NCBI RefSeq assembly: GCF_003945595.2
Contig: NW_024104400.1
Coordinates: 1,338,669-1,402,668 of the forward strand
Origin: Pipra filicauda
Lineage: Eukaryota > Chordata > Aves > Passeriformes > Pipridae
Direction: 5' to 3'
Length of the DNA stretch: 64,000 nt
Made by a program: the position numbers and the translations under genes. A model generated the notes under the pieces. It worked only from the letters and a program-made list of their open reading frames with translations. It had not been told where the DNA came from and did no database searches. Position 1 is the stretch's first letter; each line of letters begins with the position of its first letter. This document shows positions 46,926 to 60,005 of the stretch, in pieces.

Positions 46926-49699
46926 TTTAAAAGGATGAAAAGCTTTTTCCTCTATAAAACCCCAGCAGACCCCCTTGACCCTAAAGCAACATCCTCGAGG
47001 TGGAGAGAAGGGATGTGGTGAGGTTTTGTTGTGGTCCATCCTCTTCTCCGTCCTCAAAGCATTTTTAGAGCAGTTTCTCTCCAGCCTCACCTGTGCAGTG
47101 ATTTTGATTCAGCCACCACCAGTACAACCCTGGAAAATCATCAGGACTTAACCAGGGAAAATTAATTACAGGAATAAAACTTCCTCATCAGTATTTAAGT
47201 ATAATGACTATTTATTAGTCAGTGTAATGGACAACAGAGCTGAAAGGGTGCAGGTTTCTGGTAGTCACTGTACATACACTTAATGAGAATTCAAAAGACA
47301 TAATGAATTAGGATTCCCCTGTTGGGCACTGAGTATTTCTTCATTAAATTCTAATGAACTGGGAAGAGTATCAGGTTTGCTCATGCAGTGTATTTTTCCC
47401 CCTTTTTATGGTTATGTTTACATGCATTTAGTTAATCCTCATCATCCTTATGACAAAGAAGTGCTGAAGAAACATGTTTGTTAGGAATGGAAGGAAGATA
47501 AACATGCAAAGACAGAAGAGTCAGCAGCACCAATTATGTGAAATAATAGAATTTGTGCTGTACCCCACAGAACCCATAGTGCCCAACCAGTCATTGTTTT
47601 TCTGTTCAGAAATCAGAGGATAAGACACAACCTCATTTAGCAATAAGATTGTGGCACACAGGGATGCGACTTCACTTGATTGCCACCTTTAGGAAAGGAC
47701 TAAGTCCTGAAAACAGCACATGAGAGGGGTCAGTGCAGGTAAATCCAGATCGCTCATCACAACGGATGGCAAGGGTGTAACTGCCAAAAACAGCACAGAA
47801 AAAACCCATCTGCCTGAATAACTACTGCAAATGTGACCAGGATGCCACTGGAACAGTGCCTTGGAACAGGAGGTGGCTGGGCTGTGTGAGGGAAACATAC
47901 CCCAGGAGTTACAGGGAGCCTCTGTGTTTGGGGGCTCTTCTGAAGGGCACCAAGAGGAGCTCCTGTGCCTTTGGAATCTGGGATCTCTCCAGCCTGAGTT
48001 ACCATAAGTAATTTCCTATAAGTACGTGGTTGTTACAGAGTAAGAAACATAAAAATCATAATCTGGGCTGCCGTTAAGTCAAAAAATATTTCCAAAAGGA
48101 CAGCAAGAGGGTTTGAAAGAGAGTATGGAAGCAGCTGCAGGAATCCCGGGATGTCCTGGTACTTCTCCCCAGAATTATGGCAGAGTGGAAATTAAATTGC
48201 AGAGCAGTTGTGGTCACTGTACTCATGTTGTGGGCAGAGCCTCTGCCCCCCTGTGATCCCCTGGCCAGTGCCATGGGGCTGCCCCAGCTCTGCTCCTCCT
48301 GGAGGAATGTGCCCAGGAATGGGCCAGGTCCCAGTGTGGTGGCACTGCCTGTGCAGACCCCACAGTGTCCCCTCCGTCGCTGCCTCCCACGTGGAAATCT
48401 GGGGGATTAGAGCACTTCATCTCCTCACTGGCTCTTGGCAAGACAAGCAAAGCAATTAGGCCGTTATGGCAATTTTATGGTGCTTATAAAATTAATTAGC
48501 CGCTTATTAATTAAAATTTGTCATTAATAATATTATTATTATCTTTTCTTCTAATTCCTTCTCTTTTCAAGCTCTGTTTGCTGGGGTTTTTCTCAGTTTT
48601 GTTTTTTTTTTTTTTTCCTCCTCTTGCTTTGCATTTCTTATTTGCTTCCCAGGACAGACACATCCCATCTCATACAGAGGCCCTGGATGGGGAGAGCCAG
48701 TTTTCCCAGCTCAGCTTTGCTGTCCAGGATGAGCCTGGAGTCCATGGAGCCCCATGGCACCCAAGACAGTGGACACAACCCTGACAGAATTTGCCAGGGA
48801 AAGCCTTTGCATAAATCAGTGTTTTAGATCAAGGGGAAAATTCTCTTTTTTCAGAGACCTGGGATGTCTCCTGGTTTGTTTTTTTTAAACCAGAGGATGC
48901 AGATAAAGCCTGGTGATGTGGAGTATTCCCAAAGAGGCAACTCCTGGAGGGTAGTGTCATCCAGAGGTTAGGAACCCCAGCACTTGTTCTTTGTGGACAC
49001 CAGCCAGGGATTTTTTTTTGGGGGGGTGGGGTTGTTTGCTTGTTTGTTTTTTATCTCCACGTTGGGAATAATCTCCGAGAGGCAGTTTCATAAAATTTTA
49101 CATGAATTTAAGTGTATTTTATCTGTACACTTGCCAGGATTTTGAAGTCTCCCTCCCAGGCTCCTGTCCTCTTTTCCAGCGTCTCCGGAGACTCCTTTGA
49201 TGCTCCTTGCGTGAGAGATCCCACCACCCCACAACGCCAGAGATTGTCTGAGTTGGAAACTTTCCCAGAACAAGTTTGCTGGTTAAAGGGCTCTATTTGC
49301 TATGAAATATGGCTCAGTGCACAGGGTCTTACCTTCAGTCCCCTCAGACTGTTGTCTCAGATGATGTTACCCAGCACCACACTCGATGTGCTCCCCTCTC
49401 CTGCAAGAGACACCAAAGAACTTTGTTATTGTCCATAAAATCCCTCCTGGGGCTCGGCGTGGCTTTGCCTGCTTTGTCCTGGGTTTTCATGGAGTTTTAC
49501 AGCCCCAGATTTAAGGCCAGATGGTGCCATGGACGTGCCCTGAGTGACCATGACCTGGTGCTGCACTGTGTGGGGCCTCTGGGGCACCTCCTGCCACCTG
49601 GGTGGGTGAGGGCACAGACCTGAGGGGAAGCAGCAGCATCACAGTAAAAACACGTGGGCATGGAGTTACTGCCAACCACGTCCTGGGCTCATCCCCAGC
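46926..49699. other. Intergenic with A/T-rich blocks
   Basis: No gene seen. 47190-47460 is A/T-rich with several homeobox-like cores and ATGTTTACATGC near 47415, a possible regulatory block. T/G-rich runs lie at 48600-48617 and 49010-49050. Open frames near 48177-48459 are compositional. Confidence 0.4.
48478..48545. promoter_or_regulatory. Homeodomain-core cluster
   Basis: AAAATTAATTAGCCGC, then TTATTAATTAAAATTTG and CATTAATAATATTATTATT, put at least four TAATTA/ATTAAT-type cores in about 65 bp. Class III POU or other homeodomain proteins could bind; A/T-rich drift could also explain it. Confidence 0.3.
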
Positions 49700-50033
49700 G
49701 TGGGCAGCAGGTCAGGGAGGGGATTCTGCTCCTCTGCCCTGCTCAGGTGAGACCCCACTTGCAGAGCTGCCTCCAGCTCTGGGCATCCCAATATAAAGAG
49801 TGTGGAGCTGCTGGAGCGAGTCCACCAAGGTGCTCCAAGGGCTGGAGCCCCTCTGCTCTGGAGCCAGGCTGGGAGAGCTGGGGGGGTCACCTGGAGAAGA
49901 GAAGGCTCCAGGGAGACCTGAGAGCCCCTTCCAGGGCTTAAAGGGGTTCCAGGAGAGCTGGAGAGGGACTTGGGACAAGGGATGGAGGGACAGGACAAGG
50001 GGGAATGGCTTCCCATTCACACAGGGCTGGATT
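49700..50033 (+). mobile_element. CR1 LINE internal fragment
   Basis: Sense CR1 sequence: GTGAGACCCCACTTGCAGAG, CTCCAGCTCTGGGCATCCCA, GGCTGGAGCCCCTCTGCTCT, GGAGAAGAGAAGGCTCCAGG and GAGCTGGAGAGGGACTTGGG. It covers the region upstream of the 3' end and stops before the terminus, at about GGGGGAATGGCTTCCC...GGATTA. Confidence 0.9.
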
Positions 50034-50157
50034 AGCTTGAACACACCAGAGCCTGGGGGGCTGTAACCACCCCCAGCTCTCGGGATAAACCATGGGGAGC
50101 AGAGCCCTGTGTGAGCTGCAGCCACGGCAGGACGGGGGGCACAGCAGTGGTGCAGGG

Positions 50158-50312
50158 TGCAGGATCAGTGCTGGGGTGCAGGATCGGTGTTGGGATGCAG
50201 GATCGGTGCTGGGATGCAGGATCGGTGCTGGGATGCAGGATCGGTGTTGGGATGCAGGATCGGTGCTGGGATGCAGGATCGGTGCCGGGTCCCAGGATCG
50301 GTGCCGGGTCCC
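50158..50312. repeat. 19-bp minisatellite, 8 units
   Basis: Units start every 19 bp at 50158, 50177, 50196, 50215, 50234, 50253, 50272 and 50291. The consensus is TGCAGGATCGGTGCTGGGA. Copies differ at one or two sites (GTGTTGGG versus GTGCTGGG alternate) and the last two are GTGCCGGGTCCC variants. The array begins about 120 bp after the CR1 fragment. Open frames across it on both strands are repeat artefacts. Confidence 0.97.
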
Positions 50313-50660
50313 GGCAGCCTCTCCCAGCGCCGGTGGAGCATTGCCATCTACAGCCTTGCAGCAGCACTGCACAGTTTTCCATCCGCTCCCCATCCCTCAG
50401 CCCGGATTTCCATGGAATAATACAATCCTTTTTTATCCCTGTTTGCTGAAGTGCTGCACAGGAACCCGCTGGGATTTTCCCCAGGCTGTGGGAACCTCCA
50501 AACCAACTTTCCCGCAATCCATGACCACCAACAACCCCATTATGAATCTGTCCTGGAAGTGTTTTCCCGGGATCTGAGAGGCTCTGTGTTACCTGTGCTG
50601 CAGCCATCATGGGGCCAAAGCCAATGGACTCAGAGCAGCCTCACACTGTGGCAGGGACAA

Positions 50661-50720
50661 GGCAGAAATTCAAACATTAAAGCATAAATTCAAACATTAA
50701 AGTATAAATTCAAACATTAA
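50661..50720. repeat. 20-bp tandem repeat, 3 copies
   Basis: Three adjacent 20-bp copies of (A/G)(G)(C/T)A(T/G)AAATTCAAACATTAA at 50661-50680, 50681-50700 and 50701-50720, differing at only a few positions. Confidence 0.95.
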
Positions 50721-51329
50721 AACATTCTATGTGTCAAAATCACCTTCAAACCCCAACCAACATTTGGGCCCTGTGATATTATAGTTCAATATTATCACTG
50801 GTAACATTTAATAAATTACTGTTACATGTCATTTATGGGCGAGTGGAGGGACTGTAAGGCTGTTAAAGCATTAAAACGTTTAACTTGCTGCTTACCAAAG
50901 CCATCCTTTTGACTGAAGTCACTCTAATATAGCATTGTTAACTTAAAATTAATTTGCCTTTGCAAAGCTTTCTTTTCTAATCAAGTCTTTAAAGTTTCTA
51001 ACCTTCTTTCTGCAAGTCCAAAGCTTCATTGTACTTAAATAACAAAGTCTGCCAAATGTTCTTGCCTCCACACTGGGCCCTGTGTTGGGACTTTTCCAGT
51101 CTATAGTATTTGAAAAATAAAATTTAGAGCCCAAACTGAGATGGGGAGTGACTGAACTGAGACGGTGCAGCCGATCAGCATCCAAAGGCACTGGGAAATC
51201 CATGGAAAGGGAGTCCTGGGGACAGCCCTGGTGCCAGGGACCATCTGAGCCAGGCTCGCCCAAAGGGAATGCCCTGCCTGCCATCATTTTCCTCCTTCGT
51301 TCTGCAACACTGAATTGCACCAAAGGTAG

Positions 51330-51830
51330 TAATAAAACAAGCCTTCACCCTCGTAGCAGAAAAATTAAATTTGCCATTATTATTCCTCCACACAAATCCT
51401 CATGGAAGAGTCAGGTCTATTTGCATGAAGCAACCGTGTTTCATATTGCTCTGGTTCATCCCAATGTCTTTGGAGGTCATCAAACTCAACAGTTAAAAAA
51501 ATTAATCTGAGAATTTACAGCAGTTAAATACAGCTAAATAATTAATGACGAGGAAATTGAACTTCCCGTTGAGATTGGATTAGGAGCCAATGTGGGACAC
51601 CACTGCTGTAGAGCAGGATTCCCTGGGGAACCCCCCAGCAAAAATCAGCCTCTTTATTGCTTTCCATATCACTAATAAAATATGAAAGGAGAGAATACAA
51701 TAATATTTTCATATCATATTAATGACCTTCAGAATGCAATCAGAGCAGCAGCTCTCACTGAGCAATTTGCTAACATAATATAAAATTGTTAATGTGATAT
51801 GAAGGTCACCGAGACGGGAGAAAAATTGAG
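51330..51830. promoter_or_regulatory. Candidate enhancer with perfect octamer
   Basis: CpG-poor, A/T-rich block with a perfect octamer ATTTGCAT at 51419-51426, AAATAATTAATGACG near 51537, and several CATATTAATGACC-type cores at 51710-51730. It lies about 25.6 kb downstream of POU3F4. Inference from motifs only. Confidence 0.3.
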
Positions 51831-54800
51831 TGTAATGGCACAGACTGACCTGGGCTTTTTAGCAACAAGAACAATTAACTTCCAACTTCATTTTTGCAGG
51901 GTGCTGCTGCAGCCCAGGCTGGTTCTTCACAGGCTTTACCACACCTTTCTCCCTCTGGAAAAATAGCTCTGAGAGGTCCTGCCATCCTAGCCAGGTGCCT
52001 TGAGCTCCTTGGAGGGCCATCACTGAGTCATGGAAAGCAGATTTCTCAAGGAGAGGGAAACCTCTGGAAGATCCAGCAAGAAAAGCTTTGATTCAAGGAG
52101 ATTTCTTGGAAAGAAAAGAACAATAATATTTTTAGTGGAACCACGTATTTAAAAATGAAAATATTTCAAAATTACATGAATTATTTTGCTCCTGAATAAA
52201 ACTGATACGTTTAGGTTTGGTAGTTTAAACATAAGAATGTCCAACAGAAGAGTTCTGAACAACTTTAAAATCAAGGGGGTTTAAATTCTTTAAAAGAAAG
52301 CCCTATTCTGAAGTAGGATAACTTGCTTTTCACCATGTAAGCAATGTTCCTGAAGTACTACAGAGCATGGAGAACAGTGAGCATGTTAAAGTCATTTTTC
52401 TAAGGTCTTCTAAAGAAACAGATCTAGTTAGAAGATAAATTAACTCTGCCCTTGATCCCCTGTGCAAACTTTAAGCCTCTTGTTTCAGGTCTCCCCCTCT
52501 GGTCTCACATTAAAGGGGGCACAAACTCCAGATATCTTTGTGAAATGTCCCAAAATGTTCCCTTGTGGGAAAACAGAAAGGGGGGGGGGGGGGAATAAAA
52601 ATCACATGTCGTTTCTCTGCCATTGGAATCCTCTTCCAGACCCTCCAAAACTCCTCCCTGGAGCTCACCTAAATCTCAGCATTAACATTATCCTATTTCA
52701 GGGCCCTCTACAGCTTAACAAGTTGTTCCATGAAAAGTCATCTTGTTTTATTAACTTTGGACAGTCTGGTTTCATTTGATGCCTCTATAAGGGACCTCCT
52801 CAAAAATGTTTGGAAAAATTCTTAAAAAAAAAAAATGAAGTTATTCTTCCATCAATTAGAGTTTTTTCTAATTACACCAACATCATCACAACAAAATGAA
52901 GATCTGATTGAAACCAATACAAAAGTGAAATTTCTTCTAAACAGCAGGAATGGGTCAGACCATGGCTTTGTTTCCATAAACACAGGTTTTCTCCAGGGAC
53001 TTTAATATTCTGAATGGCAAATACAGCAGGGAAAAGCATGTGGGAAGCCATTCTTGAGCTGCAAGAGGGAATCTCCTCCTGGAGACTCATTTTGCTGTCT
53101 GAGTGAAAGCCCCTTTATATGTATTTTATACAGGAATTGATTGGTATTTAATTAACCTCCACTTTATGCCATAGTCAATCTTTAATTAAATGCATCCTTA
53201 AGCGTAGGATTTAGAGCGTTACCAGAACAAGTGTAAGTGCAGAGAGTGATTTTATGTTTCCCCCATAAACAACAAACAAGGAATGAATGAAGGAAAGAGC
53301 TGCTTGGAAGAAAGAAACTCCTCAGCAAACACAAAACTCTGTGCAGGAGCCTTCCACCCAGAAAAGGAGACATCCAAAAATTCCCCATTGGATGTGGGGA
53401 TTTATGGAGGGTTAACCCAAAGCAGCAGCAAGGCTTGGAAGGAAGGAGACCCTCCGACTTCCATGAGCTCTTTGAAGCTCAAAGCTTTGAAAAACAAGCT
53501 CCAGGAAAAAAAAAAAAAAAAAAAGAAAAAAAAAAGGAAAAAACTCAAAGGTATTATGGAAAACTTTCTAATGTAAACTGCAGTGATGAATTTTAATATC
53601 TTAAGTAGCTAAATATTGTTTAAATAAGTATTTTCACTGAGCAGTGAAAATAACATCATCATTATTTTATAATTTGCAACAAAAGCCTCTTTCCTTGCCA
53701 GCCTGTGTCTGCTTTCTCTGCAAAATCCTGAGCCTTCTCACACAAGAATGCTGAACACAACAAAGTTTAGAGCCAACTTCTTTTCTGCTGCCTTGTAACA
53801 CTCCCCCTCCTCTGATTACCTTGCCTGTACTCCCTAAACACAGACAGGTTCCTCCCTGTATGGGTTAGAGCTGCCTGACCAACAGCAGCTCTGGTTTATC
53901 CTTGGGATGTGGAGAAAAGACACATATCGAGCCTAAGAGGCAAAATAAAGATTCTGAAAGAAGATACCCATGAGAGGAACTTGCCAAGACAAGGCTCACT
54001 GGAGTGGGAATCCCCCCTCCCAGGGGAGAGCCCCCCATGACCCAGGTGGGCTTCCAGACACAGGACACACTTCAAGGTGCTCAGCCTACAAATAACACCA
54101 AAATTTTCAAATAGTGTTACCCCTTTACTCCCTCACCCCTCTGATTCGAAGCAGAAGCTGCCCATTTTTCCCACCTGCCATTCGTTTCAACCTGCTGGGA
54201 TTTGCTAAGGGGAAAGTGGCTTTTCCCTCAGAAAAGCCAGTTCAGTGTCTCCTGTTTATAAGCACTGGGACAGTGTCCTCTGGAGTCACCTCTTCCATAG
54301 AGGAATTTAGAGCAAATCTAAATGATTTTCCTCCAAATGTTGTCTTATTTAGAGGTCAAGAGTCCCCCCAGAGGTTTGGAGTCGTTATTTACCAACCTAC
54401 CAATATCAGTGCGATGATTTCGGAGGAATTAACGTTCTGGTTGATTTACACGAGTATATGTTCTTACCTACAACCCCAAGCAAGGCAATTTCCAACCATT
54501 TCTAAAGAAGAAAAATCACATTTTCCCCCCCAGAAAAGCCCCTCCTCTGCAGGGCAGCGTATTTCCTCCATTTTCATACAGATTTCCTTAAGAAGACATT
54601 TCTCAGACGTCCCATGGGCAACTGTTCAAGGCTTTCCCTGGCTGCAGCCTCGCATACAAATCAAATCAGTCCCAGCAGAGAGTCCTGCTTGGTTTGCCTG
54701 AGAGCAGTGGGGGTTTAGCACCGTGCCAGGGTGAGAATGAGGCAAACTTATGCCCACTTCTCCTTCCTTTCTATCAGTGAACAACAAATTAATGGGTAGA

Positions 54801-54917
54801 AACTTAACATATGGCATCAGGCCATGGTTAAGTAATATATCTACTTATATCATCTGTTGCCTGTGTTATGTAATATGGATAAGTGAACTTTGTGGGTTAA
54901 TCCTGCCAGGTTAACAA
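51831..54917. other. Intergenic, no gene seen
   Basis: Unique sequence with a G14 run at 52580-52593 and an A19 tract at 53506-53524. A 195-codon frame at 54114-54701 has a GTG first codon and no recognised domain, so it is not called a gene. Confidence 0.45.
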
Positions 54918-54990
54918 AATTGGGAAGGGTTGGAAGGGACCTTAAGGATCATTAAGTTCCAACCCCTCTGCCGTGGGCAGGGACACCACG
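54918..54990 (-). mobile_element. CR1 LINE 3'-end fragment
   Basis: Antisense CR1: GGGTTGGAAGGGACCTTAAG, then GATCATTAAGTTCCAACCCC and GCCGTGGGCAGGGACACCAC. About 70 bp. Confidence 0.9.
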
Positions 54991-55335
54991 ATGTGTGGTT
55001 TTGAGATGCTGCCCTGCTTTATTAAAAAGATAAATTGAAAAAAGGAAGGTAAAAAACCAGGTTTGGGACAAACCAGGAATTATTGTGTGTTGTAAATGAG
55101 AAGGAGGAATATTGTTTAATGGAAAGATATCATCCACCTACTGTTAGCCCACGGTTCAATCTATGGCAACACCTTCTTTTTTTCTATACGTGTCAAGAAC
55201 TGGGGAAGGAAGGGGAGGGAAGTAAAAAAAAAGGGAAATTCCCAGCTCAGGAAGGAAGAATCACTGGGTTTCAAGCAGTCTGGGATCATGAACTACCAGA
55301 AGTAAACTAAGAAATACTTACATTTAAAGTTCCAT
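54991..55335. other. Short unique interval between two CR1 relics
   Basis: Nothing recognised; A/T-rich with an A9 run near 55225. Confidence 0.4.
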
Positions 55336-55422
55336 CTGGGGTGTCCTGTGCAGGGCCAGGAGCTGGACTCGCTGATCCCGACGGGTCCCTTCCAACTGAG
55401 CACATTCTGTGCTTCTATGGAG
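55336..55422 (+). mobile_element. CR1 LINE 3'-end fragment
   Basis: Sense CR1 3' terminus: GGGGTGTCCTGTGCAGGGCC, AGGAGCTGGACTCGCTGATC, GGGTCCCTTCCAACTGAGCA and a diverged TTCTGTGCTTCTATGG end. Confidence 0.9.
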
Positions 55423-58400
55423 TGATGATGCACATCAGGCAAGATTTCATCTCCATGGGTGCAGAAATGCCCTTGGGGCTGGTGGCCACGTGTTTTGGTG
55501 GAGTTGGGACCCGGGGATTTCCAGGATTGCTCCCCAGATGGGAGGCCACCAAACCCAGCTCTCACGCAGAGGATTTTTCACCCTGTTTTTCTCCCAGTAT
55601 TAAAAGAATATTTGTTTTACTTTCAAAAAGGCTAATTATACACAGAGCTCACCTCACCCGAATTAAAAATAAGAAGATGGAATATTTTCCCTCTAATACC
55701 CCAAAAGCTCAGGCACCCCAGCTGACTTCCACACTTGGTTTGAAAGGAAAAAGGAGCCCATGTGTCCTGGCAGATCTGGGCTGAAATCTCGCCTCATTGT
55801 AGCTCCAGATGGAGGGATTTTTCCAAGGAAAGCATCTCGAGTACAACCATCTCTTTTCAAAGCCTTGACACACATTTCTATGGCTCCTGACTTACAGTGG
55901 TGGAAGGTCACGGGCTCCCCTCACACTCTTTGGGTCCCTTTTCCGTCGACGAAAGGTCTCACTGAGCAACTCAGTTTGGAGACAATGATCCATGAAGAGA
56001 CTCATGGCTTTCCTAGAAAATAAAGTCTGTCTAAATCATTTAAGCAGGATAACGCCTTCTTCCTTCGTGGCAAAAAGTGTCTTTCACTGCCTGTCTTATC
56101 TTTGTTATGAAAAAAAAAAAATGCCTTTCATTCAACTTGCAGCACAATGATCTCGTCCCACCAGTACCAGACATTCCCTCTGCCCGAGCCCATGTCTCCT
56201 AGCATTGGGTCTCCAGCATGAATAATTGCTCTGCACAGGCCTGGCAGTGGGCACAGCACAGGTTTTCTTGACATCTCTGCACCCAGCCAGCCTCCCCTCA
56301 GCCCCCTGGCTCCGCTCCCCCTGGGCGGGCGGGACACGGAGCACCGGGAGGGTGGGATGGGGGGAGCAGAGACAGCTGGTCCAGGGGTACATGATCCTAC
56401 AGAAAACACCTCTGGAGCATCCCACGGCGAAGAGGCTCCAAAACACCCCCACAGCTGCCCAAAATCTGGGCACTGTCCCATCTGTCACACCTGTGGTTGC
56501 CTCCATAAACTGGCAAGAACTGGGTGTGCCCGGACCAGGCGCCGGCTGTACCCTCTCCATGGCTGCACACAGCTCCTCCTCCATCCCAAAATGAACTCAT
56601 CTGTTCGACTTTACGTCCCTCCTCCAAGATTAGCCTGAAAGAGGAGCCATTTTTTTTGGCAGAGTTACTTAAAAGGAGGGTGCAAAGGCTGGTTAAAGGA
56701 AAGAAATAATCAAACGAACTTTTGGCCAGTTGTGATGAGCTTGTGCAGTTCCTGGTATCAAACAGCCCAGAGAGAAATGGGAATCTTTCTAAGGCATAAA
56801 GGAATGTACCATCAAACAGCAAGCAGGATCCTTGGTATTCTGACATTTGAAGTGTTTAATGTGAAGAGAATTTATGTGCAAGTTCAAGCAGAAATCAGCA
56901 CTTGCCACAGCAGACACAACTGAATTCAGTATCATCTGTACAACTGTTCACCCCTCTGGCCTTGAAGCACATCAAATGCAAGTCTGACATCATCAAGACA
57001 CTACTAAAAGAGGTTTTTCCCAGTGAACCAGCAACCTGCATTCCATCCTGGCAACATTCAGCCCTTTTTCAGGGCGAAATTGCTGCGAAACAAAAACTTT
57101 CTGCCTGCCTAAAACAACCCCCCTGGGTGAGTGTCTGCCTCTGCTCCATTCTCCACCTCTGCTATACCCAGTAATTTGCTTTGTTTTCGTGATATTTAGG
57201 ATTAAGTTATTACACTTCCAGATATTTCCCTGTAGACATTTTCTTAAATAGCTTACGTTGCAATAGTAATAATCCTTTGGATGGTCCAGCTGATTGTTCA
57301 CCTGATTTCTTTTCACCAGGGTAGGGCTGTAAATTAGATCTCTTCTTCTCCAAAATTTTCTTGGATGAATGGTTTCATTAATAAGAAAAGAAACAGAAAT
57401 CGATTCAAGCCTTCAAAAGGCTCCGAAGAAAAATAATTTCAAAGTAAAGAGAATTTAGGAAATTTCAAAGCCCAGAGAAGAAATAAAAACAAAGGACTTT
57501 ATCTCACTTCTATAAATCCTACCTTAAAAAGTAAAGTGAAAATACAGCAGGTTAAAGAATCTTGCCAAGAAATGCAAAATATCACAGGTAGAGATTTTTT
57601 AGTGTTTCTTTCCTGAGGACTTTAAAATAAAACATCAAGAAAATTTCTTAATGGCTTAGAGGATAAATTTCCCTTTTTGCTTTCATCCAAGCACTAAATT
57701 GCACAAGGCAATCCCCGCATCCCAAAAATTACTTCTCCTGATCTCACCCCTTTGTCCAACAGCAGGGACACCTGGGTCACACCTCACCCTGCTGAGCATC
57801 GACCTCGCATTTGCCCACACTCAGAAAAAGGAAAATTTGGAGGGAATTGGGGTTTTATTGATGAGCAGGAGCTTCCTCCAGCAAGAGCTGCAAGCAAACA
57901 CTTCTGCTGAACAGTCCACCAAGTGTCACTGGCAGCAAATCATCCTGTTCTGAGCCCTGGAGGATTTGTAAGGACATTTGAAGGCATGTGCTGGGGCATA
58001 AATCATCGGCGGCGCACAAGTGATTCATGTGGAATTTCAGTTGGTTCACTCTGAACTCCAAACAATTACCACCAGGGGGATCTCAGAAAATGTCTCTTCC
58101 CCTGGGATGAAAGCACCTAAATCAAGCTCAGTTTCAAGGCACAAAAAATTAATGGTGGGTTTTCTCATCTCAACGTGCAGGAAGCTCTGCTCGTAAATCC
58201 CCACAGAGCTCAGGCTCAGATAATTTTGAGCATCACACAAGCCCCAGATGCAAAATTTATATTAAAAGCTCACCTAATCTGTGAAAACCTCTTCATTCTC
58301 ACTATTTTGTTTTCACTTGAGAAAACCCCTAAAAATATTAAATATATTATACTAATATATTTTATTATTATAATATATAAAGACACATATTAAAATATTC

Positions 58401-59245
58401 AGAAAACCATGAGCTTGTAGAATCAAGAATCCTTGATGTTGTTTGTTCCCAGGAAAAGTTTAGATACACTAATTTTTAAACAAAGTAAAGTGCTGTTCAT
58501 CCAGAGAGCTGGGGTTCAGAGCAAGGTGGTCTCCACGTGTCACCACCCTGACTAAAGGACATAAAAAATGGATTGGGGTTACATGGAAGAAAATATTGCC
58601 ACAGCAAAGGAAAAACAATTTCTGATTTAGTAAATTAATAAAAACTTCAGTTCATCCACTTTGTATTTTCTTCATCTTTACTTTCCAATAATTTAGGGCA
58701 TTTTTTTTAAATTAAATACAAAGGCCTCCCCACGTTTCAGAAAATTAATTACTCTTGGCATTTATTAGCTATTCATTTCTGTTTAAAACATGCTTTATAA
58801 TTCATTAAAGTACCTCAAAAATTAAATTCTTAACAGCCCTAGGCCCAAATTATATTTAAGTAAGAAAATTAAGCACAGTAATAAATAGTGAAGAAGTCTG
58901 AAATATTAATTTGGCCTGTAGCATTTCAAATGTTTATTTGCAATAATTACTTTGAGACCAAGTTTACACTGCCTTTGTCAGGAGTTTGCTGGGATCTTTT
59001 AAGTTACTAATTTCCTCAAATCTGCCCTTATTCCCTCCCTGACAACCATTGCCAGGGCATTTAAATCAACTCTTTCAGCTGTTTTTGAGTTTGATCATTT
59101 TCCATGGGGCACAGGGAATGAGCAATCCCACTAATTCCTGGGCTGGAGCTCTTAAGTAACATGAGGTTCATTTTCTGCTCCCCTGTCTCCACCAGGAGCT
59201 TGAGCAGCACAAGGAAATCCCTTATTTTGGTTTTTTTTTTGAAGC
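55423..59245. other. Intergenic, nothing firmly recognised
   Basis: 56230-56600 is moderately GC-rich with overlapping chance frames of 90-150 codons on both strands. 58620-58960 is A/T-rich with many AATTAATT/TTAATTT cores and could be a regulatory block. Short TATAT/ATTATAA runs lie near 58340-58390. No gene seen. Confidence 0.4.
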
Positions 59246-59285
59246 CCATCTCATCCAGCCCTTGCCCTGGGCAGGGACACCCTTA
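59246..59285 (-). mobile_element. Possible CR1 relic
   Basis: CATCTCATCCAGCCCTTGCC followed by CTGGGCAGGGACACCC resembles the antisense CR1 segment next to the 3' end. It is only about 40 bp, so it is uncertain. Confidence 0.5.
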
Positions 59286-59814
59286 ACTGGATCATAAGGT
59301 GCTTTTCTAACTTAGCAAGGCAAGCCCTTAAATAACTTTTATTCCTAAATTCTTGTCTTATCATCACAATTTTTTTATCATAGAGTTTACTCCAGTTGCT
59401 GAACCCTGAAGTATCAGAGCATATTAAATTGCAATGAATTTCCTCAGCAAAACAGTAGACATGTACCAAGTTGTATTTAAAGCATACAGGTGTTTATGTC
59501 ACCTTTGCTTCAGTTCCATAGCTTTGAAAAGTCACTAAAAATATACACCTGGTCTCTATTTGGATCCAAAATGTTTCTATTTACCTCGGAAATCTGCATT
59601 TTGAGGGTTTTGCTCTAGATCAGAAGTATCCAAATCTGCCTCTTGCTGTTGTTTCCAAATCAGGAGCTTTTGTGCTTGGCTGCACAAATTCTGTGTGCTG
59701 AGGAGGAGCAGATGAATTATTGCAAGAGGGGAGTTCCACATCCAGGCCCTGCCCAGACATTCCCATGCCAGGTGCCCACGTGGATCCGTGTGCCATCCTG
59801 CCCACTCTACAATT

Positions 59815-60005
59815 CATCCTCCTGGAGGGCACAGGCTCCCCAGGGCAGTGGGCACGGCCCCAAGGCTGCCAGAGCTCCAGGAGGGTTTGGACAACACTCC
59901 CAGGGACAGGGGGGATTGTTGGGGTGTCCTGGGCAGGGCCAGGGGTTGGATGGATGATCCCTGTGGGTCCCTCCCAACTCGGGATGGTCTGTGATTTTAT
60001 GATTC
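59815..60005 (+). mobile_element. CR1 LINE 3'-end fragment
   Basis: Sense CR1: GAGCTCCAGGAGGGTTTGGA, CAACACTCCCAGGGACAGGG, GGGGTGTCCTGGGCAGGGCC, and a GGGTCCCTCCCAACTCGGGA...TTTTATGATTCC end. About 190 bp. Confidence 0.9.

Noticed and set aside
50032..50610. 192-codon minus-strand and 161-codon plus-strand frames with periodic residues
   Set aside because: The periodicity is that of the 19-bp minisatellite; three units equal 57 bp, so all frames stay open.
54114..54701. 195-codon open frame
   Set aside because: No recognised domain, first codon GTG, ordinary intergenic composition. Would need conservation or RNA evidence.
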